In this document: piece after piece, positions 9,154 to 17,341 of the stretch
Numbering within the stretch: the first letter of the stretch is position 1
Layout of the letters: each line of letters starts with the position of its first letter
NCBI RefSeq assembly: GCF_000963965.1
Contig: NZ_BAMX01000031.1
Coordinates: 1 to 64,000 of the forward strand
Origin: Acetobacter orientalis
GTDB taxonomy: Bacteria; Pseudomonadota; Alphaproteobacteria; Acetobacterales; Acetobacteraceae
DNA: 64,000 nt
Direction: 5' to 3'
Position numbers and translations under genes: made by a program
The notes under the pieces: model-generated
The model's input: only the letters and a program-made list of their open reading frames with translations
What the model was told of the DNA's origin: nothing
Database searches by the model: none

Positions 9154-10124
9154 GGCGCGACCTCATTCGCATGCAAGAAAGACGGGTCGGTTTCACCCAT
9201 GTAATGCACCGCGCGCGCGGGCCGTTGGTCATGCAGTAGGCTCAGCAGTTCGGGGCGGGCGTAATGCCCCACGGAATCCATCATTCGCTTGCGTTTGGTA
9301 ATCAGCCCGAAATCGAGATCGGCAATGACCATGCCTTCGCCTTCGGTCAACGGCGTACCCAGCAGTTTGCCTTCGGGCGAGACGATAGCGGTAAAGCATC
9401 CGCCCCGCAGTGGCCCTTCCAGTGTAGGTTCGCGCGCGATGTCCTTGATCTGGTCTTCAGAGAGCCATCCTGTGGCGTTCACGACAAAACAGCCGGATTC
9501 CAGCGCGTGATGGCGGATTGTAACTTCCATCTGATCGGCAAAGATCTGGCCCACCAGCGAACCGGGAAACTGCGCGCAGTGAATTTCCTCGTGCTGGGTC
9601 ATTAACGCATAGCGGGCAAGAGGGTTGTAATGTTCCCAGCAGGCAAGTACCCCGATACGCCCGATCGCACTCTCGACAACTCTCAGACCGGAACCATCGC
9701 CCTGTCCCCAGACCATACGCTCATGATAGGTGGGCGTGATCTTGCGTCGCTTGAGCAGAATTTCGCCCGTTGCATCGAAAACGATCTGTGTGTTGTACAG
9801 CGTGCCGAAATCGCGCTCGTTTACCCCCAGCACCACAACCATGCCGGTATCACGCGCGGCTTCAGCCACCATGTCGGTCACCGGCCCGGGAATGATGACG
9901 GCGCGTTCGTAAAGCTCCAAATGCTCTCCGCCGAAGCGAAAAGCAGGCTGGATAAACGAGAAATAGGGATAATAAGGAACAAAGGTTTCAGGAAAGACCG
10001 CCAGCTTCACACCTTTTTCGGCGGCATCGCGGATGGCCTGGCAGACTTTCCGGGCTGTACCCAGACCATCGTCACCAAGGACGGGGCTGATCTGGATGGC
10101 AGCGGCGCGAACGATACGGGACAT
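9150..10124 (-). CDS. nitC: Nitrilase, Nit6803/NitC type
   Basis: A 324-residue C-N hydrolase. The catalytic triad is visible as Glu in FPETF (E46 from the chosen start), Lys in [12 protein letters not shown] (K128) and Cys in ACWEHYNP (C162). The last matches true nitrilases, which hydrolyse R-CN to the acid plus ammonia. The start is ATG 10124, preceded by GGGAGG; the longer frame from 10160 overlaps the upstream gene and lacks a comparable site. It is the marker gene of Nit1C clusters. In Pseudomonas such a gene is needed for growth on cyanide. A nitrogen-scavenging role is likely. Confidence 0.9.
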   Translation of the reverse strand: MSRIVRAAAIQISPVLGDDGLGTARKVCQAIRDAAEKGVKLAVFPETFVPYYPYFSFIQPAFRFGGEHLELYERAVIIPGPVTDMVAEAARDTGMVVVLGVNERDFGTLYNTQIVFDATGEILLKRRKITPTYHERMVWGQGDGSGLRVVESAIGRIGVLACWEHYNPLARYALMTQHEEIHCAQFPGSLVGQIFADQMEVTIRHHALESGCFVVNATGWLSEDQIKDIAREPTLEGPLRGGCFTAIVSPEGKLLGTPLTEGEGMVIADLDFGLITKRKRMMDSVGHYARPELLSLLHDQRPARAVHYMGETDPSFLHANEVAP

Positions 10125-10147
10125 GGCGGCGGTCCTCCCTTCAGCCT

Positions 10148-10630
10148 TCAGAGAGTCCAAGTGTTGAGGATGAAGGCGTTGTCACGACGGGCGAGCAGAA
10201 TGATGTCGAGCACGTCCTGCGGGTTGATCGGCGTAATGCCGGGGATCAGGTTATGCTCGCCGTATCCATAAAGAGCCTGAAGTGCGAAACGACAGGCGTA
10301 AACTTTACCGCCTTCTTCAAGGATTTTTGCGATCTGCTTGTTGCAGTTCATGTGCCCCGGAAAAGCTTCATCACCCAGACGGGGAAAACCGCGCTGCACG
10401 CCAAGAGTGACACCCGGGCCGTACAGCAGCACCGATGTCTCGAACCCTTTGCGGATCAGACGTGTGGCCTGCAACAGGTTTACAAACCCAACCGACCCTT
10501 CATTGGCCACGGTGTGAAAGGTGATAAGGGCTTTTTCGCCGGGCTGGGCTTTGACGTCCTCGAAAACCTTGTTTTCATAATTGACGAAGCAGTCACCATC
10601 TTTATGAGGAGCATGTTCGATTTGCGGCAT
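10148..10630 (-). CDS. nitB: MSMEG_0572/Sll0783-family protein (NitB-like)
   Basis: A 160-residue protein starting [13 protein letters not shown] with GGGAGAA upstream. The frame extends further 5', but that part lies in the leader. The sequence suggests a DsrE-like alpha/beta fold with a conserved Cys in [14 protein letters not shown]. It is the first gene of the nitrilase operon, 23 bp before nitC. The cyanobacterial homologue is induced by nitrogen starvation; its biochemical role is unknown. Confidence 0.75.
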   Translation of the reverse strand: MPQIEHAPHKDGDCFVNYENKVFEDVKAQPGEKALITFHTVANEGSVGFVNLLQATRLIRKGFETSVLLYGPGVTLGVQRGFPRLGDEAFPGHMNCNKQIAKILEEGGKVYACRFALQALYGYGEHNLIPGITPINPQDVLDIILLARRDNAFILNTWTL

Positions 10631-10725
10631 AGTATTTCTCCCGTGTGCTGCGATCTCCGGCGGAGGGCCGATGCTGACCGCTGTTGCCGGGACAGACATG
10701 ACACGGGATAACTCAGGGGCAAAAT

Positions 10726-10827
10726 ATTGTATGCCTCAGTTTTTGGGTACAAAAAAAACAATATGGCTAATATATTTCTCTCGTGTAGAGGCATTGTCAT
10801 GCAAATTGAATTGAGGTGCCATACAAT
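10726..10827 (-). promoter_or_regulatory. Nitrilase operon promoter region with two CATACAAT boxes
   Basis: The octamer CATACAAT occurs on the minus strand at 10726-10733 and on the plus strand at 10820-10827, between the MocR gene and the first nit gene. The same octamer occurs twice in the MocR gene's own promoter. These are candidate MocR operators. The gene-free region 10631-10968 otherwise holds only the terminator at 10919. Confidence 0.5.
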
Positions 10828-10918
10828 CGGACGATTGCCCGCTAACACTTTGTTTTTCTGTTTTTTTCGAATCACGCATTTGTGAATTCGGCGTCTTTTT
10901 GTTTCCTTCCCACGCAGA

Positions 10919-10941
10919 CAAAAACCCCGAAACGGGGCGGT
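10919..10941 (-). terminator. Rho-independent terminator of the MocR gene
   Basis: Read on the minus strand, CCCCG-TTT-CGGGG is followed by TTTTTGT. It starts about 28 bases after the MocR stop codon and should insulate the nitrilase operon from it. Confidence 0.65.
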
Positions 10942-10968
10942 CCGCACGAATCCTGCCCCGTGATCGGA

Positions 10969-12372
10969 TCACACAATATCTGCAAAACCGGGTGAGCGCT
11001 TGTGTTGCAGGATCGAGAGAACACCATGCAGGGATTCCTCGAGGCTCGCCGCATCCGGTGCGCTACCTAATGCGATACGCGCGCGCTGAGGTGGCTCGCC
11101 ACTGATTGTGAAAACGGTGCTCGGCACCAGCGCCAGACCACGTCTGCGGGCATACGCCACAAAATCCGCACTGCCCCACCAGTCCGGCAGTTTTAACCAG
11201 ACATGCGGTCCATCAGGCTTCATGCAATGCCCGTCTCCCAAAACCTTGCGGGCGATTGATTGCCGCAGACGAAGTTCTGTGCGGATTGCATCCAGGATTG
11301 TCTGTGCCTGCCCAGTCTGCATCCACCGTGCTGTCAGCGCACTGAGAAGGCCCGCATTGGTCAGCGCGAGCGCACGGATAGCCGCAGTCACCCGTCTGGT
11401 CATGTCCGCGCTGGGGAGTGCGACATAGGCCGTACGCAGGCCCGGGCTCAGTGTTTTGGCAAGTGTTGCAATGTAGCTGACACGGCTATGGTCAAGGGCG
11501 GCTAGTGCTGGAGCCGGTGCATCCATCAGCAGGCTGTAGGGATCATCTTCAACAATATGCAGGTGGTGGCGTTGCGCAACGCTCAGAATATCCTTGCGAC
11601 GTTGGAGTGACATTGTGGCCGTTGTGGGGTTGTGAATAGTCGGAATGCAGTAGAGCAGGCGAGGGTGATGTTCGGCGCAGACCCGGTCCAGTTGATCCGG
11701 CATCATGCCTTCGACATCACTATCGACGCCCACCAAGATAAGGCCGAACTGTGCAGCGACTGTACGTATTCCCGGATAGGCAATGCGGTCGGTGACAATG
11801 ATGTCGCCTGGCTGGGTATATGTGCTGACAATGGCGGCCAGCGCGCTCTGGGCACCCGGTGCCACAAGGATTTCCTCTGTGCGACGCTGGCCTGTCAGCG
11901 GGGTAATCCATTTTGCGCCAAGCTGGCGTTCTTCAATCGTGCCACCCGTTACCCGATAGGACATCAGGCTGTTCAAGTCCTGCTGTTTGAGGATAGCGGT
12001 AAGATCACTCTGGATGATGCGCTGCAGTGGTGGATCCTGCGGAATAGGCGGCAGGTTCATGGTCAAGTCAACCACCGCCGGTCCTGTATGGCGCCAGTGG
12101 CTTTCCCCAGCACCCACGCGCACAAAGGTTCCGCGCCCGACTGTTGCGTCAATCAGCCCACGCCGTCGGGCCTCTGTCAATGCTCGGGTCACGGTCGTGA
12201 GATTGGTACCAAGATAGTCCGCAATCATCCGCTGAGGGGGCAGTCTGTCTCCTTCCCGCAGGTCGCCTTTGCGGATGGAAAGTGCCAGCGCGTCCGCCAG
12301 TGTCAGATAGATGGCATTCGGACTTCGGCCGATTTCCTCTTTCCATTGAGCCAGATAAGCGTAATCGGACAT
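10969..12372 (-). CDS. MocR-type regulator (GntR HTH fused to aminotransferase-like domain)
   Basis: A 467-residue MocR/PdxR-subfamily regulator. The N-terminal GntR winged helix spans about residues 35-95 (LPPQRMIADYLGTNLTTVTR, then GRGTFVRVG). The rest is a fold type I aminotransferase domain with the PLP-binding lysine in LAKTLSPGLR. Start chosen is ATG 12372 (MSDYAYLAQWKEE); the frame extends 18 codons further without a good ribosome site. It sits upstream of the nitrilase operon in the same direction, separated by a terminator. Known Nit1C clusters in Pseudomonas use a different type of activator, so this pairing is unusual. The effector is probably PLP or an amino compound. Confidence 0.85.
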   Translation of the reverse strand: MSDYAYLAQWKEEIGRSPNAIYLTLADALALSIRKGDLREGDRLPPQRMIADYLGTNLTTVTRALTEARRRGLIDATVGRGTFVRVGAGESHWRHTGPAVVDLTMNLPPIPQDPPLQRIIQSDLTAILKQQDLNSLMSYRVTGGTIEERQLGAKWITPLTGQRRTEEILVAPGAQSALAAIVSTYTQPGDIIVTDRIAYPGIRTVAAQFGLILVGVDSDVEGMMPDQLDRVCAEHHPRLLYCIPTIHNPTTATMSLQRRKDILSVAQRHHLHIVEDDPYSLLMDAPAPALAALDHSRVSYIATLAKTLSPGLRTAYVALPSADMTRRVTAAIRALALTNAGLLSALTARWMQTGQAQTILDAIRTELRLRQSIARKVLGDGHCMKPDGPHVWLKLPDWWGSADFVAYARRRGLALVPSTVFTISGEPPQRARIALGSAPDAASLEESLHGVLSILQHKRSPGFADIV

Positions 12373-12385
12373 GGAGTAATTTTTC

Positions 12386-12436
12386 CATACAATTAAGAAA
12401 TTTCTACTTGAACATGCCTCATACAATCAATACAAT
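12386..12436 (-). promoter_or_regulatory. MocR promoter with CATACAAT repeats
   Basis: CATACAAT at 12386-12393 and 12420-12427, plus AATACAAT at 12429-12436, all in the same orientation just upstream of the MocR start. Direct repeats of this kind are typical MocR targets, suggesting autoregulation. Confidence 0.5.
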
Positions 12437-12634
12437 CATCCGTCTCATAGATTTTAAATCCAGTTTCATAATGAACTGCCAGTTGCAATAAATAATTCGT
12501 TTATAAAGAGGCATAACCTCAAGATAAAATGTCGAATATGAATGACTAAAAACTAAAGGAAGTATTTGTCTGCTTGCGACTATAAAAATTTTAGATAGGA
12601 CTGAGACGCGAGAATACTCTAACGGAAATTTGTG

Positions 12635-12838
12635 TCACGAACAGCGTATTTTCTTAATGGAGTAGCGATCTCTTTGCCCGTCGCCCGAACGGAGCAAGGC
12701 GTGTTCGGCTTGTGCCTGCGCCATCAGGAGATGGTCAAATGGATTACGATGATGCAGAGATAAAGACATAAGGACTTGAAGATTCTGTATTTGTAACAGA
12801 AAGAAACCTTCCGCAGAAATAACTGCCCATAATATCGC
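12635..12838 (-). pseudogene. Relic of a VapC-like PIN-domain toxin
   Basis: On the minus strand a 67-codon frame without a start codon contains LSLHHRNPFDHLLMAQAQAE, matching the C-terminal core of VapC-type toxins (usually LPLHHRDPFDRLLIAQA). The N-terminal half with the first catalytic acids is missing, and a stop lies directly upstream. The remaining tail is scrambled. It appears to be the eroded end of a toxin-antitoxin operon. The rest of 12373-12973 holds no gene I can support. Confidence 0.6.
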
Positions 12839-12973
12839 TCATATCCGCATCTAGCTTTCGGTTACGACATCGACGTCATTCCTATCTAGGCGATATCAGC
12901 CCTCTCATTTTTGAAGTATGAGCAGCATAATCACGTCCTGACCGGCACAAAACGGTTACAAGCTCATAAATAT

Positions 12974-14236
12974 TTAAGACAATTTGGAACAGATTCTTGT
13001 AGCAACAAAAGCAGCGAAAATACCGGATATGCCAGCAAGAATAAGTGCGTCTTGGTAATTACCTTGTACCTGGCGCATTAAACCAGCCAGAGAAGTTGCG
13101 CAGGCAGCGCCAACCTGGTGCCCCAATAAAATCCAACCAAATATAATTGGGGTTGCTTTATCACCAAATGCAGCATTTGCTAATTTAAGAGTTGGTGGGA
13201 CGGTAGCAATCCAGTCTAGCCCATAAAAAATTCCAAATATCATCATGCTTGTCATAGAAAAATTACAAAATGGCAGAGCGACTAGAGAAAGACCGCGTAA
13301 GCTGTAATAACTGAAGAGTAGCCAGCGAGGGTTGTAGCGGTCGGTCAGCCAACCAGAAAGTGTAGTACCGAAAAGGTCGAAAAAACCCATTAGAGCCAAA
13401 TAACCTGCAGCAGGCACTTCTCCAATGCCATGATCTGCACAAATGGCGATAAAGTGAGTGCCGATTAAGCCGTTTGTTGTGAATCCGCAAATAAAAAAAG
13501 TGAAGGAGAGTAGCCAAAAGTCACGTTGTTTTATGGCTTGAACAAGTGTTGTGAGTGTAAGCCTTACAGGACTGCCCGGTGGTTGTATGGGCTGAACATA
13601 ATTATACGGCGCACCATGAGGGCGAAGGCCGTAATCTGCCGGGTGCTCAGGCATAAAGAAGGCAACCAAAGGTATAAGAGCTAAACAAGAGAGTGATACA
13701 GCCAATACCGGTGCGTGCCAGCCCCCAGTATGCGCAAGAGCCGCTAGCGCAGGTAAAAATAAAAGGGAGCCTGTTGCTGTGCTTGCCGCGAGCAAACCAA
13801 TCATTGTGCCACGGCGTAGGACAAACCAACGGTTAACAACTGTTGCGCCCAAAACCATAGCCACAGCACCTGTGCCAAGCCCTGATAAAACACCCCATGT
13901 GATAAAAAACTGCCATGGTTGGGTCATCCATAAAGACAAGAATGCAGCCCCACCAATCAGGCTTAAGGCACCAATAAGCGTGTACCTAATACCCAAACTC
14001 TGCATTACAGCGGCAGCAAAAGGCCCGACGAGACCATAAAGAAAAATGCCTACACCGGCAGTAAAAGAGATACTGGCACGGCTCCACCCAAGTTCGTTCT
14101 GCAAAGGTACCATCAATACGCCAGGAGTAGCGCGTACACCTGCAGAGACAAGCAGCGCCACAAACGTAACCAGCATTACAATAACAAAATAGCGTAAGGG
14201 CTGGGTAGGCTTGCCATGCTGAGGAAGCGGGTTCAT
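12974..14236 (-). CDS. MFS transporter
   Basis: A 420-residue major facilitator protein with about twelve hydrophobic segments across its length. The cytoplasmic loop motif appears in degenerate form as GWLTDRYNPRWLL. The start chosen is ATG 14236 (MNPLPQHGKPTQ); upstream extension would run through the TetR promoter and gene. It resembles the oxalate/formate-antiporter-like or NarK-like group of single-polypeptide MFS carriers; substrate unknown. It is divergent from the TetR gene 34 bp away with a palindromic operator between, so it is probably repressed by that regulator. Confidence 0.82.
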   Translation of the reverse strand: MNPLPQHGKPTQPLRYFVIVMLVTFVALLVSAGVRATPGVLMVPLQNELGWSRASISFTAGVGIFLYGLVGPFAAAVMQSLGIRYTLIGALSLIGGAAFLSLWMTQPWQFFITWGVLSGLGTGAVAMVLGATVVNRWFVLRRGTMIGLLAASTATGSLLFLPALAALAHTGGWHAPVLAVSLSCLALIPLVAFFMPEHPADYGLRPHGAPYNYVQPIQPPGSPVRLTLTTLVQAIKQRDFWLLSFTFFICGFTTNGLIGTHFIAICADHGIGEVPAAGYLALMGFFDLFGTTLSGWLTDRYNPRWLLFSYYSLRGLSLVALPFCNFSMTSMMIFGIFYGLDWIATVPPTLKLANAAFGDKATPIIFGWILLGHQVGAACATSLAGLMRQVQGNYQDALILAGISGIFAAFVATRICSKLS

Positions 14237-14237
14237 A

Positions 14238-14251
14238 TTACTGACCAGTAA
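14238..14251. promoter_or_regulatory. Candidate TetR operator
   Basis: TTACTG-AC-CAGTAA, with perfect 6-bp arms, lies between the start codons of the divergent MFS and TetR genes. The position and form fit a TetR-family dimer site controlling both. Confidence 0.6.
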
Positions 14252-14270
14252 GTTATTTATGAGGTCTCTT

Positions 14271-14915
14271 ATGAAGCCAAAGTCGATAAAGTCAAGAACT
14301 GATAGCTTAGAGGTCTTAGCAAAGCGCAAAGGGCCACACCCCCAAGTAGCTGGCAAACTTCGAGACGCTGCTCAGGAGCTATTCTATACGCAAGGTATTC
14401 GTAGTGTTGGCGTAGACGAGATTGTACAGAAGGCAGGCGTAACAAAGCCTTCACTTTATCGGCTTTTTGAGTCCAAAGACGGGTTAACCGAGACTTATTT
14501 GGCAGATTATCAACAGTGTTTTTGGGATCGTATTGATGATGTGTGTCGCGCTTATCCAGATGACAGTCGTGTCCAACTCTTAGCTTACTTTGATGGGTTA
14601 TCTGAGCGCGCGTCTCAACCGACTTATCGTGGTTGCGGTGTGTCAAATGCACTCGTTGAGTTTCCAGATCGGGCACATTCTGTACGCCAAAAGGCCGAGA
14701 CTTTAAAAACTGAAGTTCGCGCTTGGATGCAACAGAAAGCTACCGACATAGGTGCCATCAATCCAACACTTCTTGCAGATGGCCTCGTTTTATTGATGGA
14801 AGGTACTTATGCCTGTGGTCAATTTTTCTCCCCCCCGGGGCCAGCTGCTAACGTAGGGCAGGTGGCACGTTGTTTAATTGACGCTTTGTGCCCTGCTCAA
14901 GGCAATAATCGCTGA
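14271..14915 (+). CDS. TetR/AcrR-family transcriptional regulator
   Basis: A 214-residue TetR repressor. The HTH is LFYTQGIRSVGVDEIVQKAG followed by VTKPSLYRLFESKDGL, roughly residues 40-75. The C-terminal ligand domain has a conserved-looking YRGCGVSNALVEFPD region, typical of the YcdC/QacR-like group. ATG 14271 is chosen over ATG 14259 because GAGG at 14261-14264 gives a 6-base spacer. It is followed by the PhzF-like gene, possibly co-transcribed. It likely represses the MFS gene and itself. Confidence 0.85.
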   Translation: MKPKSIKSRTDSLEVLAKRKGPHPQVAGKLRDAAQELFYTQGIRSVGVDEIVQKAGVTKPSLYRLFESKDGLTETYLADYQQCFWDRIDDVCRAYPDDSRVQLLAYFDGLSERASQPTYRGCGVSNALVEFPDRAHSVRQKAETLKTEVRAWMQQKATDIGAINPTLLADGLVLLMEGTYACGQFFSPPGPAANVGQVARCLIDALCPAQGNNR

Positions 14916-14949
14916 TCTTTTCTTCATTATATGTAAGCGGAACATGATA

Positions 14950-15792
14950 ATGACTGAATATAACTTCAAACAGGTTGATGTTTTTTCATCAGTTCCCTGT
15001 AAAGGTAACCCTGTTGCTGTTGTGGTCGGTGCAGATGCATTAACCACCGAACAAATGGCAAGCTTCGCAAGCTGGACAAACCTGAGTGAGACAACGTTTT
15101 TGCTCAAACCAACTTTACCGCAAGCTGATTATCGAGTGCGTATCTTTACACCTAAAACAGAACTGCCTTTTGCTGGGCACCCAACACTAGGGAGTTGCCA
15201 TGCGTGGTTAACTTCTGGTGGGCAACCAAAAGGGAGCACAATTATTCAAGAATGTGGGATTGGGCTTGTTGCAATTCGTAGAGATACTGAAAAATTATCC
15301 TTTGCGGCGCCACCACTTTTACGCTTGGGTCATGTTGACCCTGTAGTGCTTGAGCGTGTTGCTAAAGGGTTAAAAATCCCATTATCTGCCATTCTGGCTT
15401 CTTCTTGGGCGGATAACGGGCCGGGGTGGCTCGCAATTATGCTTGGCTCTCGGAAAGAAGTCTTGGCTCTTGAGCCTGATTATGCAGCCCTGTCTGATAT
15501 GAAAATTGGTGTTATTGGGCCGTGGAACCCTGTTCAGGATGGCATTGACGCACAATTCGAGGTGCGGGCGTTTGCTATGGGTGCTGGAGTAGCAGAAGAC
15601 CCGGTGACAGGCAGCCTAAACGCTGCTCTGGCACAGTGGTTAATTGGCACTGGCCGAGTACCTGTAAAATATATTGCCAGCCAAGGTACAATATTAAAGC
15701 GTGAGGGGCGTGTATATATAGAGCAAATTGCAGAGAGTATTTGGGTGGGCGGCGTAACGCGTACCCAGATTAGCGGTATCGTTACTCTTTAA
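14950..15792 (+). CDS. PhzF-family isomerase-like protein
   Basis: A 280-residue PhzF/YddE-type protein, a diaminopimelate-epimerase fold enzyme. The catalytic glutamate is in LSETTF (E47), with FAGHPTLG (74-81) and DPVTGSLNAALAQWL in the second half. ATG 14950 is chosen because AGCGGA lies 8 bases upstream; an in-frame ATG is two codons earlier and a longer frame overlaps the TetR gene. PhzF itself isomerises a phenazine precursor, but most family members have unknown substrates and no phenazine genes are present here. It is probably co-transcribed with the TetR gene. Confidence 0.82.
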   Translation: MTEYNFKQVDVFSSVPCKGNPVAVVVGADALTTEQMASFASWTNLSETTFLLKPTLPQADYRVRIFTPKTELPFAGHPTLGSCHAWLTSGGQPKGSTIIQECGIGLVAIRRDTEKLSFAAPPLLRLGHVDPVVLERVAKGLKIPLSAILASSWADNGPGWLAIMLGSRKEVLALEPDYAALSDMKIGVIGPWNPVQDGIDAQFEVRAFAMGAGVAEDPVTGSLNAALAQWLIGTGRVPVKYIASQGTILKREGRVYIEQIAESIWVGGVTRTQISGIVTL

Positions 15793-15801
15793 CGCCTGTC
15801 A

Positions 15802-17214
15802 CTATTCTGGGTAGGCCCTATAGGGCACAACGCCGCGGGCATCGCTCCCTGTATCTAACAGCCGCCCAGAAAGAGGAAGAGAGCGGTGGCTGCAATTATC
15901 GCGACTACAGGCCCGGCACCCAGGGCCAATGGGAATGACAAGGCTATGATCCGCTAGATCCAAACCATCGGCATAAACAGTTTGGGGAGCGTCTTTAATG
16001 TGGCACCCTAATACGATAGCGCTTTGTCGCGGCCTATCTGTATAGGTGCGCCCTTCGTGGGAAACAGTGCGGGCCACATTAAGATAAACTGTACTGTCAG
16101 TCGTTTGTGACAGTTGAACCTGAACTTGGCCCGGTGTGGCAAATGCACGAAAAATATTCCACAAAGGGCAAGGGCCTCCAAAACGTGCTTGTGAAAAACG
16201 GTTAGCCGAAAAACTTTTTAAAATGTTTCCTGCAATATCAAGTTTCAGAAAATAAAAGGGAATACCTTCTAAACCCGGCCGTTGCAGAGTGCTTAAACGG
16301 TGGCTTACTTGTTCAAAACTAACACCAAAATGCCGTCTAATGCGTTCTATATCGTAACGCATCTGTTGTGCTGTTTGTAAAAAGTCTCCATAGGGTAACA
16401 ACAAGGCTCCCGCAAAGTAGTTTCCCAAATAAACACGCGCTAATTGGAAAGAATTTTTATCTTTAGGAGCTGAACGGTTTAAAATTTTGGTTATAAGCGT
16501 ATCGTAATTGAGTTGGCCTATAATTTGAGCCAAGTAAAACAAGCGGCTTTCTTGTGGCTGATTATGCGGCAGTATAATTGTATTGCGTTGCCTATTAATA
16601 CGCCAGACCAACCCTTGCTGTTCCATGTCTGTATCATGGGTTATTTTTAAACCGTGTTGTTCTAGTAGAAACATGGTTAAAACTGGCTCTAGGCCGTCTT
16701 TATGCTCTGGCAATGTTTGGTAGAATTTTTCTGCCGCGCAATCAAGTTCATGAAAATAGTTATGCTTTTCTTGTACCCAATTACCTACAACTTCATAAGG
16801 TTCTAACGGTGCTATATCAGGCAAGGTTGACGGTGCGCGTTGCTGCTCAAAAGTATAGGCACGGTATAATGTTAAAAATGCATCACACAGCGCGGGAGCG
16901 TGCCTTACGGCTTCAGCCATATGGGCCATTGTAAGCGGTGCTTCTTTAAAAACGACGTCTCCCATTGTTTCACGCAGGGCTTGCAGCCGGTGGGCTTCGC
17001 GCGTGTCGTTAAACCACGCAGGGGTAAGATCGTAATGTTCACAAATAAGGTGCAGTAGGCGGTCGGGCAGGGGCCTGTGGTTACGCTCTAACTGGTTAAG
17101 ATAGCTCAGTGATATTCCGAGCAGCGAAGCAAGTGTTTGTTGGGTCAATTTGTCGCGTTTTCGCAGTTCTCGCAAACGTTGCCCTGCAAACAGTTTTGAG
17201 CGGTTTATAGGCAT
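15802..17214 (-). CDS. ScfR/RamB-type regulator of short-chain fatty acid metabolism
   Basis: A 470-residue protein with an N-terminal XRE HTH (about residues 8-60, LRELRKRDKLTQQTLASLLG), a central ImmA/IrrE-like domain and a C-terminal cysteine-containing domain (GPGCRACSRDNCSHRSLP). This matches the regulators that control methylcitrate-cycle or glyoxylate genes in actinobacteria and acetic acid bacteria, called PrpR, RamB or ScfR. Start ATG 17214 is chosen; eight upstream codons lack a site. It diverges from the prpD-like gene at 17342, so it most likely controls the propionate operon in response to acyl-CoA. Confidence 0.85.
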   Translation of the reverse strand: MPINRSKLFAGQRLRELRKRDKLTQQTLASLLGISLSYLNQLERNHRPLPDRLLHLICEHYDLTPAWFNDTREAHRLQALRETMGDVVFKEAPLTMAHMAEAVRHAPALCDAFLTLYRAYTFEQQRAPSTLPDIAPLEPYEVVGNWVQEKHNYFHELDCAAEKFYQTLPEHKDGLEPVLTMFLLEQHGLKITHDTDMEQQGLVWRINRQRNTIILPHNQPQESRLFYLAQIIGQLNYDTLITKILNRSAPKDKNSFQLARVYLGNYFAGALLLPYGDFLQTAQQMRYDIERIRRHFGVSFEQVSHRLSTLQRPGLEGIPFYFLKLDIAGNILKSFSANRFSQARFGGPCPLWNIFRAFATPGQVQVQLSQTTDSTVYLNVARTVSHEGRTYTDRPRQSAIVLGCHIKDAPQTVYADGLDLADHSLVIPIGPGCRACSRDNCSHRSLPLSGRLLDTGSDARGVVPYRAYPE

Positions 17215-17221
17215 GACAAAC

Positions 17222-17239
17222 CTTCGCAAACTTCGCAAA
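17222..17239. promoter_or_regulatory. Direct repeats, candidate ScfR operator
   Basis: CTTCGCAAA is repeated back to back (17222-17230 and 17231-17239) just upstream of the regulator and about 100 bp before prpD. Binding sites of RamB/PrpR regulators contain similar TTTGCAAA-type half-sites. Confidence 0.5.
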
Positions 17240-17341
17240 TGCGCTCAATTTCTTCGCTTTTTTCCACTCTTATCTCTCTCCTGATTTTTGTTTTTATTTG
17301 TCAGACTGTGTGTATTCAGAGCAAGATCAGGAAATTAAAAC

